Shown one piece after another: positions 23,361 to 35,794 of a stretch of 64,000 nt of DNA (positions within the stretch are counted from its first letter, which is position 1; each line of letters opens with the position of its first letter). The DNA lies in assembly GCA_026315105.1 (NCBI GenBank), contig CM048750.1, forward strand, positions 164,824,549-164,888,548, given 5' to 3'. The position numbers were made by a program, and so were the translations under genes. The notes beneath the pieces are model-generated. The model ran no database searches, was not told the DNA's origin, and saw only the letters and a list, made by a program, of their open reading frames with translations. This DNA comes from Locusta migratoria (Eukaryota > Arthropoda > Insecta > Orthoptera > Acrididae).

Positions 23361-23819
23361 ACCTTCCTCCCCTTCAGCCTTGCCTTTCGCTCGCCATTAT
23401 CGCCTTCTGCCTTCTTTGGCGTAGGCTTCTTCCGCCATGTAAAAGAATTCGTTTCTTACCCTTTACTTGGGTGTCTGTAAGCATCGTCCTTGTTACAGAA
23501 AAAGGATTATAAACTCAAGTTTTTTCTTTCTGTCTTTCACTCCATTATTTTCATTTGAAGTGGACAAAATGCAAGTAAAACTAAATTTTGTTGTGCCTCT
23601 TAGTGGCATTAATATAGCTTGTCTTATCTTCTATCATATAATGTAGAACTGAACGTTTTTTCCAACGAACTAAGTACTCCTTGCTCTAAAGTAATTTCTC
23701 CCTTTCTCTTCTGCAAGGAGCCAAAAATAAAATTTATTTTCCGGCATCCTGCGGTTTTGATAGAACAGAAAAAAATATCAAAACGAAACATATACTTCAC
23801 TTGAAAGGAAAACAACTGT
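23361..23819. other. No gene recognised
   Basis: AT-rich spacer between a SINE fragment and the 3' end of LINE-B. Confidence 0.45.
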
Positions 23820-24023
23820 AAATACCTATCAAAGGTATATAAGTTCTACATTTTTCAAGTTACGTATAATCCTTGGACAATGCGTTTTCAGGATTCTGCT
23901 GAGGCCTTCAGGGCTACCGTAGCGGCAACGGGGCTCACGAAGTCCCCACCGTACTTCACCCTCAGCAGCAATCCCCTACTTAGCACTTATGCAACACATC
24001 GCCACTATACTACTATAAAAGCC
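23820..24023 (-). other. Probable LINE-B 3' untranslated region
   Basis: Directly downstream of the LINE-B ORF2 stop on the minus strand and moderately GC-rich. The true element end is not determined. Confidence 0.4.
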
Positions 24024-27000
24024 TTATCCTATGCCTTGTCTTTGGATAAGAATTTTTAACATATTTCCGTAACTCTTCATGTGTCCTTTTTTTCTAAATA
24101 TTTTATAATATTCATCCTGCATATATTGTCTATATTTCTCTACACAAACCTTCCCTTTTTTGTTAATTACATAATTTATGTAATTACCATATATCCATAA
24201 TAATACGTTATTCTTCTGCGGTTGGAAAACTATTTCTTCTAGAAAGAATAAATTGTTCAAAGTGATTTCCCGTCCATCACGCGGTTTAATAAAAGCGGCC
24301 TGCACCGTGCTATCTTTCCATATATCTGTGTATCCTTCACATAAGAAGCGGTGCTTCAGTAGATCGACATTTCCGCACTTTGAGCATACGTTAGTTGCTC
24401 TACGTCCTATGTAATATAATTTTTCGTTGGTACTAACTATATTATGGATGACTTTGTACCAAGCCGACTGAACTTCCGATGTTAGTGTTTTATTGTTGAT
24501 ATTTTCCCATATTTTTTCCCAGTTTTTCTCAGGATATGTTAATTCCATCCTGTTGCGTCTTGTAGTTGATTGTAGTCTATCCATTATATATTGGCTTTTC
24601 CATTTGTTCTTATCCCCGATGATACCTTTCATATAACTTATTTCAAGGTAGAACATTTGTATGTGCTTCAAATTGTCGTTAATTCTTCCGACATTTACTG
24701 GCGGTGACATGCAAACGAGCCTAAGTAGGTCAAATAAAGCAGCAGTGATGCTATCTGGATGATTATCAATAAGTTGCAAGGTCCGTTTAATGAAGAGGGC
24801 CGTACTTTTTTTCTCAATATCTGTCAGTCCTAGCCCACCTTTCTCACGTTTCAGTGTTATTACATCCCGTGCTACTCGGAAAATATGACCTTGGCAAATT
24901 CTACGCATAATAGTTTTTGCTATTTCTCTGGGAACCGGTAATATCTGACCGACATATGTGGCTTTCGCAAGGACCGCGCAATTAATGAGTTTTATCCGTT
25001 GTTTTAGATTCAGATCCCTTGTTTGATTTAATTTTAAAATGACTCGAACTTTGTCCAGTAACTGTTTCCAATTCGGAGCTGCCGTTCTTAGTAGGCAACT
25101 GTAAAAGGTTACGCCTAAAGCAGTATGATGCTCCACTCGCTTTGCCCACGTCAGGTGTATCTCATCGAGACTCTGCAAATTTAAGAAAGAACTTTTGGTC
25201 TCGTTTATTTTCGCGCCCGTTGCGTCGCAGTAAATTCGCAATTTTTCTGTCAACTGGACATTGTCTGCATCGCTCCTATTATGACGCCGACATCATCAGC
25301 GTATGCGTTTATTACCCGTTTTGTTCCACGTACTGTTATGCCCTCTAAAGTGGAATGCAGAATTCGTAAGAGGGGTTCAACTGAAACGACGTATAAAATC
25401 ATTGATAACGGGCTGCCTTGTGGTACTCCATTTAAGATTTTGATGTATTTGGTAAATTGGCCATTAATAGAAATCCTAGTGGTTATAGAATTTATAAAGT
25501 TCCCTATTACAGTCAAGCTATTCTCCTAAAAACCAATATATTTCAAGGTATTATACAGATATTCGTGGTTCACCCTGTCGAAAGCCTTTGCGAAATCTAT
25601 AAAGGCTAGGCCGCCTTTCGCCGATGAAGTCGAAAATATTGCAATTATGTCTCTATATTCACAGACCGTCTTAAATATGCTCCTTCGAGGAAGGCAAGTC
25701 TGGTGGCTCCCAATTACATGTTCTAAAATAGGTCGCATCCTATCTTTGAGCACCCTCGCGATGATCTTATAATCGGCGTTCATTAAGCAGATGAGTCTTA
25801 TTTTACCAAGTTCTTTCGTGTCTGTGGTTCTTCCTTTTGGGAGTAGTATTGTGACACTTTCTTCGAAAGTGTCAGGAATAGCAACACCACTTAGGACCTA
25901 GTTAACCAGAGCGGTATAAATGCATCGCCTATTAAATGCCAAAATTTGGTATAAAATTCTACTGGCAGGCCGTCCGGGGCAGGAGACTTATTGCGTGGCG
26001 AAGATTTAAGAATTTCCAAAACGTCGTCGTTTGTTATTGCTACAGTAAAATTTGAGTTTTCTTCTTCAGTCACGAGGTTCCCTATTCCGGAGTTCTGCAG
26101 CAAAACTTGCATTAAGTTCTCATTATAACCATTATTCTCGGCATAAAGTTGATGGTAGTACCTATGAGCCTCGTTTAAAATATGCTTTTGTTCTGTCAGA
26201 ATTGTGTTATCGTCCGTTCTGAGGCTGTTAATAAAATTTCTTCTCCTGTTTCTTGCCAGTCGTATTAAGTGGTAGATGGAGGCATTTTCGTCTTCCACTG
26301 TTGTCCTAGTGTGGGACTTTATCTTGAAACCCTCCAGCTCTTAATACTGATCATTTTGGATTTAGTTTGCTTTATATTCAGAAAAACCTCTACTGACATA
26401 GGTTGCTCATATAACTTGCGAAGACAGGTGTAATAAAATTCCATTGTTGTCCTTGACCATCTTGTTCTCTCTTTCCCATATGCGATTAATGTTGTCCATA
26501 ATCTTTTCTTCGCTGCCGAAGTCCACCATTCAATCTCGGCTTCTTAACACAGCCTGCCAAGTCTGTTGTATTTCTAAGTTTAATGCTTGTTCTGGGAGCA
26601 TACTTATGTTTAATTTCCAAAGCGGACGGCCCCAGTATGTCTTTTGTCTTGTAAGGTTGATACTACATTTCACACCTAGGTGATCAGAAAAGGCAGCTGG
26701 TATCACTTCAGTTCCACGTAGTTTGGCATCTAAGTTAGGAGTGACATACATTCTGTCTATTCTACTTTGTGAATCACGAGTAAAATATGTAAATTTGACA
26801 ACTGTTGGATACTTTACTTCCCAAGCGTCTTTCCATTTCATTTGTTTGACCAACGCGTCCAATTCGCGGGAGAAATTAAAATTTGGCCGTTGATCCTTTT
26901 TATTTAAGACGCAGTTCCAGTCTCCTCCTATTAAAATTTCTGCAGTGTTGTCCTTGAGGAGAAATAAAATGTCACTCTTGAAAAATTTTGCCCTCTCTTC

Positions 27001-27323
27001 CCTGGCATTATTTCCTGAGGGTGCGTAAATATTTATAAAGGTAGTATTAAAATTTTGCAGCTGATTCCCCTCCCTGATTCCAAAAGACATACGTTTGTAA
27101 GTTCCAATCCATCTTTGGCAAGTATTGCGGTTCCGCAAGCCTTCTCAGTTGCGGTGTTTAAAATCTCTCTGTAGCCGGACATATAAAAATTATTGATGTT
27201 AACTTCCTGTAAGAAAGCTACGTCAGTATCGGACTGATATAAAAAATCTCTGAGTGCGGCTACCTTCGTAGAATTTTGAATTTTGTTTATGTTAAAAGTG
27301 GTAACGTGGTATGCGTATTCCAC
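24024..27323 (-). pseudogene. LINE-B ORF2: APE endonuclease plus reverse transcriptase
   Basis: Relative of the LINE-A ORF2, better preserved. The endonuclease starts at 27323 (VTTFNINKIQNSTK, DVAFLQEVNINN). It shifts frame near 27080 and continues with INIYAPSGNN, GGDWNCVLNK, SRIDRMYV and SDHLGVKC. After further breaks come SPAPDGLPVEFYTKFW (about 25940-25990) and the RT blocks FIDFAKAFDRV (about 25570-25610), NGVPQGSPLS (about 25415-25445) and NAYADDVGVII (about 25275-25310), with the Asp pair intact. A single open stretch (25253-24024) encodes the thumb and a C-terminal zinc motif, CSKCGNVDLLKHRFLC, matching the LINE-A position. About five frame breaks make it inactive. It is inserted opposite to LINE-A. 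Confidence 0.9.
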
Positions 27324-27388
27324 TTTGAAGATCTACTTAACAAAAGATGACATCTTTAGGGCAAAGTTTCGTCTATTAATTTCTTTCG

Positions 27389-27390
<2 letters not shown>

Positions 27391-27431
<41 letters not shown>
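27391..27431. repeat. Poly-T tract flanked by 8-bp direct repeats
   Basis: Forty-one T residues, with TCTTTCGT at 27382-27389 and again at 27433-27440. This is what an insertion of little more than a poly-A tail on the minus strand would leave, lying between ORF1 and ORF2 of LINE-B. Confidence 0.8.
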
Positions 27432-27432
<1 letters not shown>

Positions 27433-27453
27433 TCTTTCGTGTAAACTTAAAAA

Positions 27454-27649
27454 ATGTTCAAATGTTTGTATAGCTTATGGGACTTAACTACGGAGTCATC
27501 AATCCCTAAACTTACAAACTACTTATGAACTAGCTAAAACTAAGGACGGCACAAATATCCATGCCCGAGAGGGGATTCGAATCCCCGACCGTAATGTCCG
27601 TGCAGCCCGTGACTGGCGCGCCTCAGTCCCCGCGGCCACCGCGGCCGGC
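27454..27649 (-). mobile_element. SINE-A with 11-bp target duplication
   Basis: Full-length. AAACTTAAAAA is at 27443-27453 and 27650-27660. It is inserted between LINE-B ORF1 and ORF2. Confidence 0.95.
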
Positions 27650-27737
27650 AAACTTAAAAATATGTTTCAGTAAAACACAACAAAATATTATCCTCGTTCA
27701 TGCGTTCCGTTCCTTTCATCTGACAAGTTAAAAATCT

Positions 27738-29206
27738 TTAAAAGAAGACGTCTTCCTCACTCTCCTGGTCCGTGTCCATTTCGTCCGTCCGGTTCTCTAC
27801 ATCTTCCGCCCAATCACCCGTCTTTTCTGCTCTTTCACGACTAAGCCGGAATACTTCGTCCATGTCAGGGCTGTTTGTGTGAGGTGCAGTGTTCAATTTC
27901 TCTTGCGGTTCTGCAGCATGTGCCGCACCCGTTGTTCCATCACTGCGCTCGCTGACTCCTTCCGTTTGGATTATGTCGTGCTGTCTTTCTCTTTCTTGGA
28001 TATTTCTAAGCCGTTCCCTTAAAGAAGGGGCCAAGTTTTGTGTCGCTTCGTGTGCAATTCGCCTTTTCTTGTTCTTTTTACGCGTCGATTTCGCCGATCT
28101 ACTTGGAGAAGACCCTGGTGAGATTTCAGGGGACCCCGTAGGCGCTCTCTGACAAGGGGTCTGTTCCTTCTTGTTCGAGGGAGCGTTCTGAACGCCTCCG
28201 GTTTGGTCATCGGTATTAAGTACCGCCTCCTCTGGAAGCCGCGGTGTTGTCCGACCTTCGTGATCTGCTTGTCGTTCATAATTTTTTTTTCCTTTCCTTT
28301 GGTATATGTCTTGTCGCCTTGTTGTTCTGGCGAAGTTTTGTTTGTCAAGTGATTCTTCCCTTGACTAAGTTGTTCTTGCGTTTGAACCACTGATGCTATT
28401 TGGCCTTCGGCATGTACAACCTCTGAAGAGTGCTCCGGGCGTTCAGCCTCGAGTAACGTGTCCATTACGTGTGAACTGCTGGCAGTCACCTCAGGTACGT
28501 GCGTTTCGTCTTCAGTTGAGTGTCGATTTCCAGAGATGGGACTTCCTTGTCCGTTGTGCAGTTCCACGTTCAACTTCATACTGACTACCGGCCCCGGGAC
28601 AGCCGCCTCGTTAGCCGGAATCTGCGGGACACGACGCCTAGGACACTCGCTTCGCACGTGCTCAGGTGAATTACAGAGAGCACACGTCTTCGGCTGTCCA
28701 TCGTAAATCACGAGGGCACGATATCCACCGATGTTTATAAAAGATGGTATGTCCCTCTCAGGTTCAATCTTAATTTGTCTCACTCCGTTCATCACGGGAA
28801 ACATGTATTGCTCAGACCATTTCTCGGCAACATTTTAAACAAGCCGGCCATACGGTTGGAGGGCGATACTAATTTGTTCAGCTGGCATTGCGAACGGTAA
28901 CTCGAATATTCTTACTGTTCTAAGATCAGCATGAGACACAACCACGTCACTAACTCGTCCGTCTGAATGAATAAACTTCATTTTACCCCCACTTCTTTCG
29001 ATAATTCGACAACATAAGTCAGCAGATCGTAATTTTACATAAACAAAGTTCGTAACAAACGAGAGATGTACTGCAATTACATCTACATCTGTGATTCCGA
29101 CTGTTTCTGTAAACCATCTCTTTAACTCGAAAGCCTTCGGTCTAATAAAGTCCCAATCGAAAGTAAACTTAATTGTATCTTTTCTTTGACAACTATTCAA
29201 ATTCAT
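27738..29206 (-). pseudogene. LINE-B ORF1: RNA-binding protein with CCHC knuckle
   Basis: Starts at ATG 29206. The N-terminal domain (KFTFDWDFIRPKAFELKRWF through VRIFELPF) matches LINE-A segment by segment, although here the ELPF-to-EQISIALQPYGR junction is open. An in-frame stop near 28825 breaks it. The next frame (28804-28019) carries YDGQPKTCALCNSPEHVRSE, the zinc knuckle that binds nucleic acid, then a long low-complexity linker. After another frame change, the C-terminal acidic tail ends near 27740 (GDWAEDVE, QESEEDVFF). It probably coated the element RNA. Two or three lesions make it a pseudogene. The upstream 5' region is cut by the SINE-C at 29255. Confidence 0.85.
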
Positions 29207-29254
29207 TATGTCTTCTGGTGAAACATTTCAAGTTACGAGGACGCAACTAGAAGG

Positions 29255-29645
29255 TTACAACTGACCTGCTGTACTGCCGCACGTCCGTTGTTTACGTCGG
29301 GCCGCCGCGTTGACTGAGCTATCCCAACACAACTCACGATGCGGCCTGGCAACATCCCTTAGGCTGTGGCTAATCCATGTCTCCACCATATCCTTTCTTC
29401 CAGGAGTGCTAGTCTTGCTTGTTCGCAGGAGAGCTTCTGTGAAGTTTGGAAAGTAGGAGGCGAGGTACTGGCGGAAGTAAAATTGTGAGGCAGCATCGTG
29501 AGTCGTGTCGGGATAGCTCAGTCGGTAGAGTGCTTGCCCGCGAAAGACAAAGGTCCCAAGTTCGAGTTTCCGGTTCCGGTACACTATTTTAATCTGCCAG
29601 GAAGTTTCATATCGCGCACACTCCGCTGCAGAGTGAAAGTTTCAT
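29255..29645 (+). mobile_element. SINE-C, composite form
   Basis: The left part carries the non-tRNA segment (TAGGCTGTGGCTAATCCATG, CCAGGAGTGCTAGTCTTGC, GGAAAGTAGGAGGCGAGGTA). It is followed by the head CGGGATAGCTCAGTCGGTAG, B box AAGTTCGAGTTTCCGG and the tail CTGCAGAGTGAAAGTTTCAT. Confidence 0.88.
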
Positions 29646-29737
29646 TCTGCCCCTAATCAGTTGATTTACCTGTATGTAAAGCAGATGACCTTTAAATTCT
29701 GTGTAAAAACTTGTTAATATTAATTTCATAAACAAAA

Positions 29738-30531
29738 ATTTAGAGAAGGAATGAAAGTCCAGGGTGAAGAATTAAAAACTTTGCGTTTTGCCGACGACAT
29801 AGTAATTCTGTCAGAGAACAGCAGTTAATCGGAATGGACAGTGTGCTGAAAGGTGCATATAAGATGAAGATTAACAAGAGCAAAACTAGGGTAATGGAGT
29901 GCAGTGTAAGAAAATCAGGTGATGCTGATAGAATTAGATTGGGTAAAGAAGCAATAAAGGAAGTAGATGAGTTTTGTTACCTGGGCAGTAAAATAACAAA
30001 TGATGGTCGCAGCACAGAGGATATAAAATGCAGAATGGCAATGGGTAGAAAAGCGTTCTTGAAAAGAGAAATTTGTTAACCTCGAATATTGATTTGAGCC
30101 TAAGGAAGTCTTTTCTGAAGGCATTTGTATGGAGTGTTGCCTTGTATGGGAGTGAGACATGAACGATAAACAGTGCGGACAGGAAGAGGATTGAGACTTT
30201 TGAAATATGGTGCTACAGAAGTATGCTGAAGATTAGGTGGGTGGAGCGCGTAACTAATGAGGAGGTACTGAACAGAATTGGGGAGAAAAGACATTTCTGG
30301 CATACCTTGACTAAAAGAAGGGATAGATTGGTAGGACACATTCTTAGACATCAAGGAATTGTCAATTTAGCATTGGAAGGGGTAAAAACCAAGAGATGTA
30401 TACATTAAGCAGATTCAGACAGATGTAGGTTGCCGTTCTTATGTCGAGATGAAGAGGCTTGCTCAGGATAGGGTATTGTGGAGAGCTGCATCAAACCAGT
30501 CCCCGGACTGAAGACCACAAAAACAACAAAC
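29738..30531 (+). pseudogene. RTE-type LINE, 5'-truncated copy
   Basis: Starts within the RT domain (FREGMKVQGEELKTLRFADD) and runs to the 3' end. Conserved blocks are FADDIVILSE, FCYLGSKITNDGRSTEDIKC, a shifted frame GSET-TI-SADRKRIETFEIW and RDRLVGHILRHQGIVNLAL. It ends AGACTGAAGACCACAAAAACAACA, the family's CAA-rich terminus. 5' truncation is normal for LINE copies. Several frameshifts are present. A closely related longer copy is at 45.1-48.3 kb. Confidence 0.92.
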
Positions 30532-30822
30532 AAAAATTAGAACTGCAGTGAGTTAACTGATCTCGTGCCGCTAATAGGCATTTTACACATCATAAAATGA
30601 AACTTTTTGAACCCTCTGTCCACCAGTACTACATAAAGTTCTAAGAGCTACCAGTATAGTAAAAGCCTGTTATTTATTTAATTCAGAATCCGATATTGTC
30701 ATGATTGACAGCTTGTTAAGCAAGAGTAACCCAGGGCCGGCGCAAGTCACGTGCGAAACGTGCGGCCGCACAGGGGGTCACTTTCAGAGGGTCCGCAAAC
30801 CTGTCCCCCCTCCCCGCCCACC

Positions 30823-30825
<3 letters not shown>
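30532..30825. other. No gene recognised
   Basis: AT-rich, then a GC-rich stretch (30735-30820) leading into the poly-A tract. Confidence 0.4.

Positions 30826-30874
<49 letters not shown>
30826..30874. repeat. poly-A tract, 49 bp
   Basis: Uninterrupted A run. It is followed by CATGCCCAAGAGGGGATTCG, which resembles a degraded SINE B-box complement. Confidence 0.95.
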
Positions 30875-30876
<2 letters not shown>

Positions 30877-31091
30877 ACAAAATCAACTTTCATGCCCAAG
30901 AGGGGATTCGAAACCAAACACCTCCGAGGGAGCGGCTTCAGGAACTGTGGCATGGCACCTCTACCAGCTGTCGGCCATCCCTGTTGAACGAGGGGAGGGA
31001 AGAGGACTAATTTCTTCCTCGACACTGTGACAGCGCCTTCGTGTTTACGCCAGATGAACAGAGAGGGGGAAGCAGTCTGGCGTACACGCCA

Positions 31092-31284
31092 ATGCCGCGG
31101 TGGAGTGGCCGAGCGGTCTAAGGCGTCTCCCTGCGGAGCGCGCGGTTGCTCGCCGTGGAGGTTAGAGTCCTCCCTGGGACATGAGTGTGTGTGTTGTCCT
31201 TAGGTTAGTTTACCTATGTTTAAGTAGTTTGTAAGCTACGGACTGATGACCACGCAGTTTGGTCTGATAGATTTACGAACATTT
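31092..31284 (+). mobile_element. SINE-B with 11-bp target duplication
   Basis: Full-length copy: head GAGTGGCCGAGCGGTCTAAG, body TTAAGTAGTTTGTAAGCTAC, end GATTTACGAACATTT. CGTACACGCCA is at 31081-31091 and 31285-31295. Confidence 0.95.
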
Positions 31285-31295
31285 CGTACACGCCA

Positions 31296-34002
31296 GTATT
31301 CTTATGAGTGGCGCGCTGCCAGCCTGTTACACGCCGTGCGTTTACTTACAACTAATTTTGCAGAAGACGAAATTTAATTTGGAAATTCGAATGCAATATT
31401 CGATACTTCGGTCACATCTTCAGCCTGAAGCAATTTTGCTAAGCCCTTCAATGACAGTTTCGAGTGCTTTATTATTCCCGCATTATCGAAAAGAAAAATG
31501 GCTGAACATTACTACAGTCAAACATGTTCAACACCTACAATGGCTAGAAGTATTCCGAATGGGAAAATACGCTGGAAAGTAATTACAAAGGATATAGACA
31601 TGAGTAGTAAGTAATACATAAGTTGACTTTCCATGTATTTCTGAAAATGTTTGGTTTTTGAGCCATGAAACACCTTTCTCTGCGTGCATGAAACAACAAT
31701 GGAACTCTGACCTGCACTTTTGTTTGACAATACTACTCGCATACTATCACTTTGCCAACATTTATTTACTGTGTAATGCGTGTGAATCCATGTTTCATTT
31801 AAGTAAACTACTGGTCGCTTTGATTCTGATGAAAACCCGCCCTCTCGTCCGCACAAACAAAACGTTAATTTTGACACCTTATAACACGAAACTGCATAGA
31901 GAGAAACATTGCTTCTAAGGGTTTCCTTGCTAGCTTCGAAGTTTATTTCTGTTTGACAGAAGTTGTGCAGTTTTCGCAAAGTTCGTATTTCTTTCTATTG
32001 TTCATAATGTCATTGAAATTCCTACCTGATAATACATTTATCCATATCATCTGTCACATACTTACTGTGAGCTTCTTGCGTCTTCTTCTTGGGCGCTAGT
32101 TCAACCATAGCCTCGCGGTACCTCGTCACGTGACCTAGTTGATGGCACTGTCGCGTCACCACTTCGCCTTTCCAGGCAATAGGTATTGTTGCGTTCTCTA
32201 CAACGAAAACTACAGAATTCATTTCGGTAGTTGGCCGAGGGAGTCAAGATTAGTCAGAAGCACTTTCATTGCGTTTCGTAAGAACAGAAGAATTGGTGCT
32301 TCCGAATTTCTTGAAACTTAGCATGTAATAAGTAAGTGCTTTTAATATAACGTACAATTAGTATTGCGCATGCACGTTAGTCAAAAGTTAGAATTTTTCT
32401 CCTTCAAGTTTGCAGAATAGGAAAATTTATTTTTCTTATGATCTGTAGCTAGATTTATTCAATCAGGTTTGACTCCATTTTTGAGCTGGTACCGAGCGAC
32501 TCTGTTGTACAAATCCGTAGAGAATGTGACCAATCAGTCACAATTTTTGTTTTTATTTTCCATATCTACATAGATTTCGGGCTCAATGTGGATATTCTCA
32601 ATTCTTTGAGTGATATTTACAACTATACCGTCAAGCTGAACGTGACTGTTAACAAAACGGTTTAGAGGTAAGCACATTATTTGAGACTGGCCATTCAGTG
32701 GTCGAAACTTAGGTAGATCTGAAAAGTAAAAACAAAAATTTTGATTGATTGCTGATATTTACTATCGTGCTGCAATAGTCAAACAGTACACACGTAACTA
32801 TGATTTGTGTATAAATACCGCAGTAGCTATATAATACGTGATTTATCTCCTAACAACACTCGTATTTATCTGACGCTTTCCACTATCATGGCGGCCGGTC
32901 GAAGGCTCATATTATACCTCGGCAACAGCGCCATTAGTGAGTCTAGTTATTTTTTACAAAGTCTTTGCCCAGAACTCCCTCTGGCATACGCCATCTTACC
33001 TCCTATATTTTATGATTTTACGCTTTGTCATTTCAAAGCAGTGGCACATTGAAGAATTAACAAAAGCTTGTCGTTCATAGTACGATCAATTATAATCTAG
33101 TGTCTAAAAATGTCATTTTAGCTGTTTGCAACTGCCATCCATAGTACGAGAATTGTGGTACGAAGTCGTAGTTGTTCGCTATGGTGTAGTAGGTAGTGCG
33201 TTACGTTCGAAACCCGACCATACCACTATTTTCCCCTTGGCTCCTAAAAGGGTTTCCGGCACTCTTATTAATTAAAAACAACCATCTTATACAATGTTTA
33301 GAGTTGTGCAGATGTAAGAGTACTCCCTCTAAAACATGTGTTCGTACTATTTCGCGAGCATGTCGTGAAATACGTAACAACAAATTGAACAGTGATGTTT
33401 GCAGCTTTTACACAACAGCGGGAACTATACTGTCATAATGAATATTCTAAACAACGTGCAGTTACTGGTAGTTTCATATATAAAAGGAGTCATTGCAACA
33501 AATTACCAGTTTTTTCCTAAACAATTATTCATTACTACAGGAATGTGTTCAAAGTCATTAATTACAATCAATGAATCTACTAAAATTTTTATTTTTAGCA
33601 TGGTTGCTATGGACGCTTTCAACGTAGATTGTATTACCTTTTCTGTAGTTCAGATACGATTTTGTTTCTTTTACTTTGTTTTGCGCTGAAATAAAGAGCA
33701 AATATTCTTTTTCAAACCGTAACTACGTTTACTTTTACAACTAAAATAACAAACGGAATCAGTGTGGTAATACCGAATCCTACATAGCTCTAGTACTTAA
33801 TCTATCAACAAAACTACTATTATCATTACGTCATTTACAAGAATCACTATAAACGGATCTTCCCAGTTTGTGTACATGTGATAAAGAACTCTATGTTTGC
33901 AATTCGTTGCTATGTATTTCCTGACATGTTCACAAAATAGAACAAATGCACCTTTCAGATGAGGCGCTCTTACCTTTGAACAACTAAGAATCTTGCAAGA
34001 TG
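31296..34002. other. No gene recognised (2.7 kb)
   Basis: AT-rich. The longest frame, 153 codons on the minus strand at 31518-31979, has no recognisable domain and no coding-like bias that I can see. No repeat or tRNA motif is supported, apart from a faint B-box-like TACGTTCGAAACCC at 33203. Confidence 0.5.
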
Positions 34003-34427
34003 TTGTTGTTGTTGTGGTCTTCAGTCCGGAGACTGGTTTGATGCAGCTCTCCACAATACCCTATCCTGAGCAAGCCTCTTCATCTCCACATAAGAATGGC
34101 AATCTACATCTGTCTGAATCTGCTTACTGTATCCATCTCTTGGTCTTCCTCTGCGATTTTTACCCCACACACTTCCCTCTAATGCTAAATTCACAATTCC
34201 TTGTTGTCTAAGAATGTGTCCTACCAATCTATCCCTTCTTTTAGTCAAGGTATGCCAGAAATTTCTTTTCTCCCCAATTCTGTTCAGTACCTCCTCATTA
34301 GTTACGCGATCCACCCACCTAATCTTCAGCATTCTTCTGTAGCACCATATTTCAAAAGCCTCAATCCTCTTCCTGTCCGCACTGTTTATCGTCCATGTCT
34401 CACTCCCATACAAGGCAACACTCCAGA
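34003..34427 (-). pseudogene. RTE-type LINE, 3' end only
   Basis: The complement encodes the C-terminal end of the RTE polyprotein: MYGSETWTI, FEIWCYRRMLKIRWVDRVTN, RDRLVGHILRQQGIVNLAL and WRAASNQSPD. It ends at the family's CAA-rich terminus, seen here as TTGTTGTTGTTGTGG. The open frame is intact over 130 codons, but the endonuclease and most of the RT are absent. Confidence 0.92.
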
Positions 34428-34533
34428 GTGTGCGACAACCTCTTAGGAAATAAAGACGATGTAAAATGACAATGGCAGGTTTTTATTTATATAATTTTTT
34501 TATATCTACAGGAGTGTGCGAAAACCTTTTAGT

Positions 34534-34730
34534 GCCGGCCGCGGTGGCCGAGGTGACTGAGGCGCTCCAGTCACGGTCAGCACGGCCACTACGGTCGGGG
34601 GTTCGAATCCCCCCTCGGGCATGGATATTTGTGCCGTCCTAGTTCGTAAGTAGTTCATAAGTAGTTTGTAAGTTTAGGGACTGATGACCCCGTAGTTAAG
34701 TCCCATAAGCTTAACAAACATTTGAACATT
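34534..34730 (+). mobile_element. SINE-A, full length
   Basis: A clean copy: GCCGGCCGCGGTGGCCGAGG, B box GGGGGTTCGAATCCCCCC, end AACAAACATTTGAACATTT. An imperfect repeat, GAGTGTGCG[AC]AAACCT[CT]TTA-like, occurs at about 34427 and just before the SINE at 34512. Confidence 0.93.
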
Positions 34731-34740
34731 TAGATTGAAA

Positions 34741-34822
34741 TTGTGCTTACCCGCGGAAGGCAAAGGTCCCCAGGTTCGAGTCCCGGTTCCGGCACACAAT
34801 TTTAATCTGCCAGGAAGACTAC
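34741..34822 (+). mobile_element. SINE-C head fragment
   Basis: TTGTGCTTACCCGCGGAAGG, B box CAGGTTCGAGTCCCGG, then TTTTAATCTGCCAGGAAG. It lies directly after the SINE-A copy. Confidence 0.85.
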
Positions 34823-35790
34823 AGAGTAGTTTACGCCGCAATTGCTGTACTGGACATTCAACTACTTGCCACGTTTCACTTCGCCGGTTAAAACTGGGGC
34901 GACCAAAGAAAATCTTCCCGAGGAACACAAATCTTACGAGCTCATTTGATTGTAGGTTTCTTCAGCTATGTGGCATGAAAGAAATAAAACTGTAAGGTGT
35001 CGAGAACTTCTTCAATCGTCGTACCGAACACAAAAATACTGCCCAGTTAATTTCTGAAAGGCATCAGACGCTATTGCTGCTGGACTAAGCGAAGACTGGT
35101 CAGCCAGCCAGATGGTGCTACAGTAGCCTGGAGCACAATCCTCACAGAAAAAAGCAATACTGCGTAAGCAGGCTTTCGCATCAGGGCTAATCGTCCGGAA
35201 ACAGCAGTAAAGTGCGTCGTTAAACTGTCAACTAGGGCGACCTACTGCGTCTGTTTCTTCCCGTGAATACTTGCGACGCAAAGTGTTATTGCTGTTGCCT
35301 TGATCGAGGCACAGCTAATTTTCCTTTAGTTTTACGACCAGTAGAGAGACAAAAACAGGTATTATGAGCAGCAAATAAACCTTCAGAGAAAGATAGCCTT
35401 TTAATTATCTAAATGTATATGAACTTCCTTTCCAACTTCGATGCTTTGTGGAAAGAAAACTCAACCTGTAGCAGAATAACTGTGCTATCCACCTGCTAAG
35501 CCAAATCTTTCATCAATTAATCTAGCAACATGGAGATCACTATTATCATAGGAACAAAGGAAATGAATCCCCTGGAAGATTGGAGATTCATAGAAGACTT
35601 AAAAATTACTAAGATACCATCTATATTCACTAATACGCCTTGTAAATTCAGATATCCAGAACATTGTGTAATTGAGAACAAATTGGCTGTAGGTAATATT
35701 CTAAGAAATAATTAGACCTCACTGGAACGCCAGCAGGTAATTGTAGAAGAGTTTCCTCTCAGAGTATGCTGATGCAATAGCTCCGTGGTA
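34823..35790. other. No gene recognised
   Basis: Short frames only; a 61-codon frame at 35530 has no recognisable similarity. Confidence 0.45.
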
Positions 35791-35794
35791 AGCT

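Noticed and set aside
30701..31030. Lysine-run protein frame
   Set aside because: Produced by the 49-bp poly-A tract; no other coding evidence.
31518..31979. 153-codon minus-strand frame as a gene
   Set aside because: No recognisable domain, no splice or promoter context, composition like the flanking AT-rich DNA.
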